NCBI RefSeq assembly: GCF_902686445.1
Contig: NC_062223.1
Span: 45,917,998-45,981,997 of the forward strand
Length of the DNA: 64,000 nucleotides
Source: Sciurus carolinensis
Lineage: Eukaryota > Chordata > Mammalia > Rodentia > Sciuridae
Direction of reading: 5' to 3'
Positions 61,651 to 64,000 of the stretch are shown here, piece after piece (the first letter of the stretch is position 1; the number at the start of each line of letters is the position of its first letter). Under the pieces are notes generated by a model. The model was not told the origin of the DNA. It searched no databases and saw nothing but the letters and a program-made list of their open reading frames with translations. The translations under genes were made by a program, and so were the position numbers.

Positions 61651-62637
61651 AATGGAACAACAAGGAGCAAAATAAAATTGTATTAAATACTAAAGACCAT
61701 CACAAAAACTGACACATGTGAAAAAGCATCTAAAAATAAATGTCTGTGCTTCACCAAATATATACAAGTATTTTCAGCCTGCTAGTACATTAGCAATCAA
61801 AACAAATTTAAAAATTATTATTATTTTTGCCACAGAGAAATTGTTAAATACAGCCATAAAGTTTTATAAGGTATTTTAAAATCTATGAATTAATAGCCAA
61901 TGTAGCCCAGCATGCCAGAATAAGATTTTTGGCTTTTCTGTTTTCTTCAATAAAAATAATGGTGCTTTGGAAATACTTTTGCTAAAATAATATAAATGTA
62001 ATACAAGTCTTTTAGTTGCAAATGCAATTAAAATCACTGAGGAGAAATTTTGAAAGGCATGATATCTTGAAATAAAATTTTCCTCTTTCTGTTTAACTAA
62101 CCGAAACATCTTTATTAGTAGAAATTTGGAGGACGTTTTTAAAATTAGAGCTACAAAGAATAGTTAAGCTATAAAATATTTTAATATAGCAAGTAAAAAT
62201 ATATCTTTTATTCAATGAAACAACTCAAAGTGCAAATGTAAGAAGAAATAAAACATTGAGATAATTCTTACATAGAGGGTAATTCAAAATTAAGGTTTGA
62301 TTGACAGAAACATGAAAAATTTAGAAAGAAAGGTACAAATCTTGTATATTTTAAAGTAATTTTCAAAATGCAGCTACTTATTAACCCCAGAAGCTATAAA
62401 TAGATATTTAAAAAGTGTTGACAATGCATGTATACATCTTATGCATCTTATGTACATCCAGGGAGATTTTAGCCAAAACTCTAAATACACATTAACAACC
62501 AAACTAAGGCTTAATTACATTCTCTGTGCTTGAAAATACGTTGTTGATTTTTTTCTAAGACTTCTAGGTCCACCCCTAGAGAATTTAAAAACAACATTAT
62601 GTATATGGATATAAAAGGCTTTGAAAGTACTCAATAC

Positions 62638-62722
62638 CTGGGGATTGGATCCATCAAATCCTTCCTCATAAATGATGTTCTGGATGAACTGAAGCAGCTT
62701 TGTGTAGCCGTGAGTCAAAGAA
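62638..62722 (-). CDS. ELP4: ELP4 exon 6 (internal coding exon)
   Basis: ELP4 is a subunit of Elongator. With ELP5 and ELP6 it forms a RecA-like hexameric ring that binds tRNA and supports wobble-uridine modification by the ELP3 core. The 85-nt exon translates as [28 protein letters not shown] (28 residues), which I recognise as ELP4. The acceptor is CCAACAG followed by T, which completes a split Cys codon (TG/T), so the exon starts in phase 2. The donor is CAG/gtattg, ending in phase 0. The frame is open. The preceding exon lies outside the window. Exon numbering assumes the ten-exon human gene model. Confidence 0.95.
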
Positions 62723-64000
62723 CTGTTGGTAAGAAGTGGCTCATAAATACATACACAGGCTTTTTTAATAAGAACTAAAAAAAAAAAAAAACCACTAAAA
62801 CATTCAGTAAATAATTAATATATTTATATTCATTAGATAACAAAAATAAATAAAATGTGTCAAATTAGGTTAAATAATCCTAAAATATAAATCAATACAT
62901 AAAGTGAATAAGTTATAATAATGCTTAACTTAAGTTAATAATGCTTAATATTGACTTGCTCAGTGTTCTTGACATCATGGGAAGGTAAAAATCTGTGGAG
63001 ACTGAGATGACTTAATTATGTCAGGCTTAGTTACCTCCAAGAAAATTAATGATTTAATGAAGCAACCTAAAAGATAAAGCCACTATAGCTTTTCAGGAGT
63101 AATCATACATAATTAACACATAGATAATGAACTGCTATGCCAAGTACACCTAAATCAACGTCCTGATCACCTGAGCTCATCTTCCATCAAAGTTTTAATT
63201 TTCTTAGAACAAACTGCTGAAATAATAGTAATTTAAAAACTTGATATTTTACAACATATGAACAAGTGAGTGTAATTTCCACTAAATTTATTGTTTATCT
63301 ACTTTCTTTGTTAAAAGACAAAAATGTGCAAATTTAAGATAAATAATTTCTCCCATGAATACCAGCATTAATAATACAATTTAAAAATATTTTACAAATA
63401 CCATAAAATATCTCAAAGAAAATTTACTAAGAGTGAAGAAAATCTGTTTTATACTAACTGAAGATAAGATTCTGCCTCATGGACAATACCTATGTGTTTT
63501 GGCTAAACATTAAATGTCATGACAATGAGGTTGTGCTTAGAACATAGCTATTCATAGACTCTGCTATGTCTAGAGCTATGAAAACTGTGCATGACCGTAA
63601 AAACACAAAATTGCTTTCCTGCAATCCTAAGTACATAAATCACATAGGCAGAAAAAAATGCCCTAAAGAAAGAATGAAATATGATTTGAAGTATGTATTC
63701 AACAGTGAAGAATGTCCAAAGTTGGGAAATATATCAGACTGCTTAGTGGGCAAAGTCAGTGGTAGGTGGCTCAACAGAAATATATGTACATCTCTGTTAA
63801 TAAGTTATCGAAAGCCACAGCCAACTTAAAAGTATCTATCCTAAGAAACAAAAAAGAAAACCAAGAGAATAGAATGTTCTTCTGTGCAAAACAAATAATG
63901 AAGGATTTGATAGTACAGTTATTTCTCCATTTTCAGTGAAAATACAGTAGATTACATGGACACATTTTTCCACTTTCATGAGTGAGGAAATATTTCTATA
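62723..64000 (-). other. ELP4: ELP4 intron 5, 3' part
   Basis: Sequence upstream of the exon 6 acceptor. The region directly 5' of the acceptor contains a T-rich run (62779-62792 on the minus strand). No upstream exon or clear repeat is visible in the remaining 1.2 kb. Confidence 0.8.

Larger units (their letters stand above)
57512..62637 (-). other. ELP4: ELP4 intron 6
   Basis: A 5.1-kb intron bounded by CAG/gtattg and TTCTTTTAG/AAC. It contains a B1-like SINE (57.7 kb), a truncated ID SINE with an AT microsatellite (58.3 kb), a Tigger/MER2-like MITE (58.98-59.31 kb) and one candidate conserved block near 61.4-61.65 kb. The rest is plain AT-rich DNA. Confidence 0.85.

Noticed and set aside
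1..64000. tRNA, snRNA, Y RNA or miRNA genes
   Set aside because: I found no complete RNA gene; tRNA-like boxes all belong to ID or B1-dID SINEs.

Overview
This is AT-rich mammalian genomic DNA, very probably from a squirrel-family rodent (Sciuridae). The SINEs are ID elements (tRNA-derived head, GGGGCTGGGGTTGTGGCTCA-type) with the ATAAATAAATGAATAAAATAAAGG tail, plus composite B1-dID elements. Several LINE-1 3' ends also look like those of sciurids. Old MIR, L2 and Tigger/MER2-type copies fit any placental mammal. The species is inferred from repeats only.

One protein-coding gene is present, on the minus strand: ELP4 (Elongator subunit 4, PAXNEB family). Four consecutive internal exons, here numbered 6-9, lie at 62638-62722, 57323-57511, 41958-42066 and 39165-39270. 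Their translations match the C-terminal half of ELP4, from [11 protein letters not shown] to KRKLFTIE. Everything else is ELP4 intron: part of intron 5 (62723-64000), introns 6, 7 and 8, and at least 39 kb of the large last intron (1-39164). I found no other gene, RNA gene or CRISPR array. The many short open frames are chance frames or LINE-1 remnants.

In mammals PAX6 lies convergent to ELP4 just beyond its 3' end, and the last ELP4 introns hold long-range PAX6 enhancers (the downstream regulatory region, including SIMO). If synteny holds, PAX6 is to the left of base 1, transcribed rightward, and this window is its downstream regulatory landscape. Several repeat-free blocks of higher complexity, rich in homeodomain, SOX, NKX2-like, TCF or paired-domain-like motifs, are listed as candidate enhancers: about 3.8-4.1, 19.2-19.7, 24.4-24.9, 33.2-34.25, 37.9-38.95, 39.3-40.1, 43.2-43.9, 47.65-47.96, 48.6-49.05, 52.2-52.55 and 61.4-61.65 kb. 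Their conservation was judged by eye.

The most notable gene-level observation is at the exon 8/exon 9 junction. Both splice sites look canonical, but joining them leaves the reading frame one base short and puts a TGA at the second codon. This is either a sequence error or a real one-base deletion.

Repeat layout: a nested LINE-1/MaLR-like LTR block at 9.16-12.59 kb, LINE-1 fragments at 6.2, 20.9, 31.5 and 57 kb, about twenty ID or B1-dID SINEs, ten MIR copies, several L2 copies, one Tigger/MER2-like MITE at 58983-59306 and several microsatellites.
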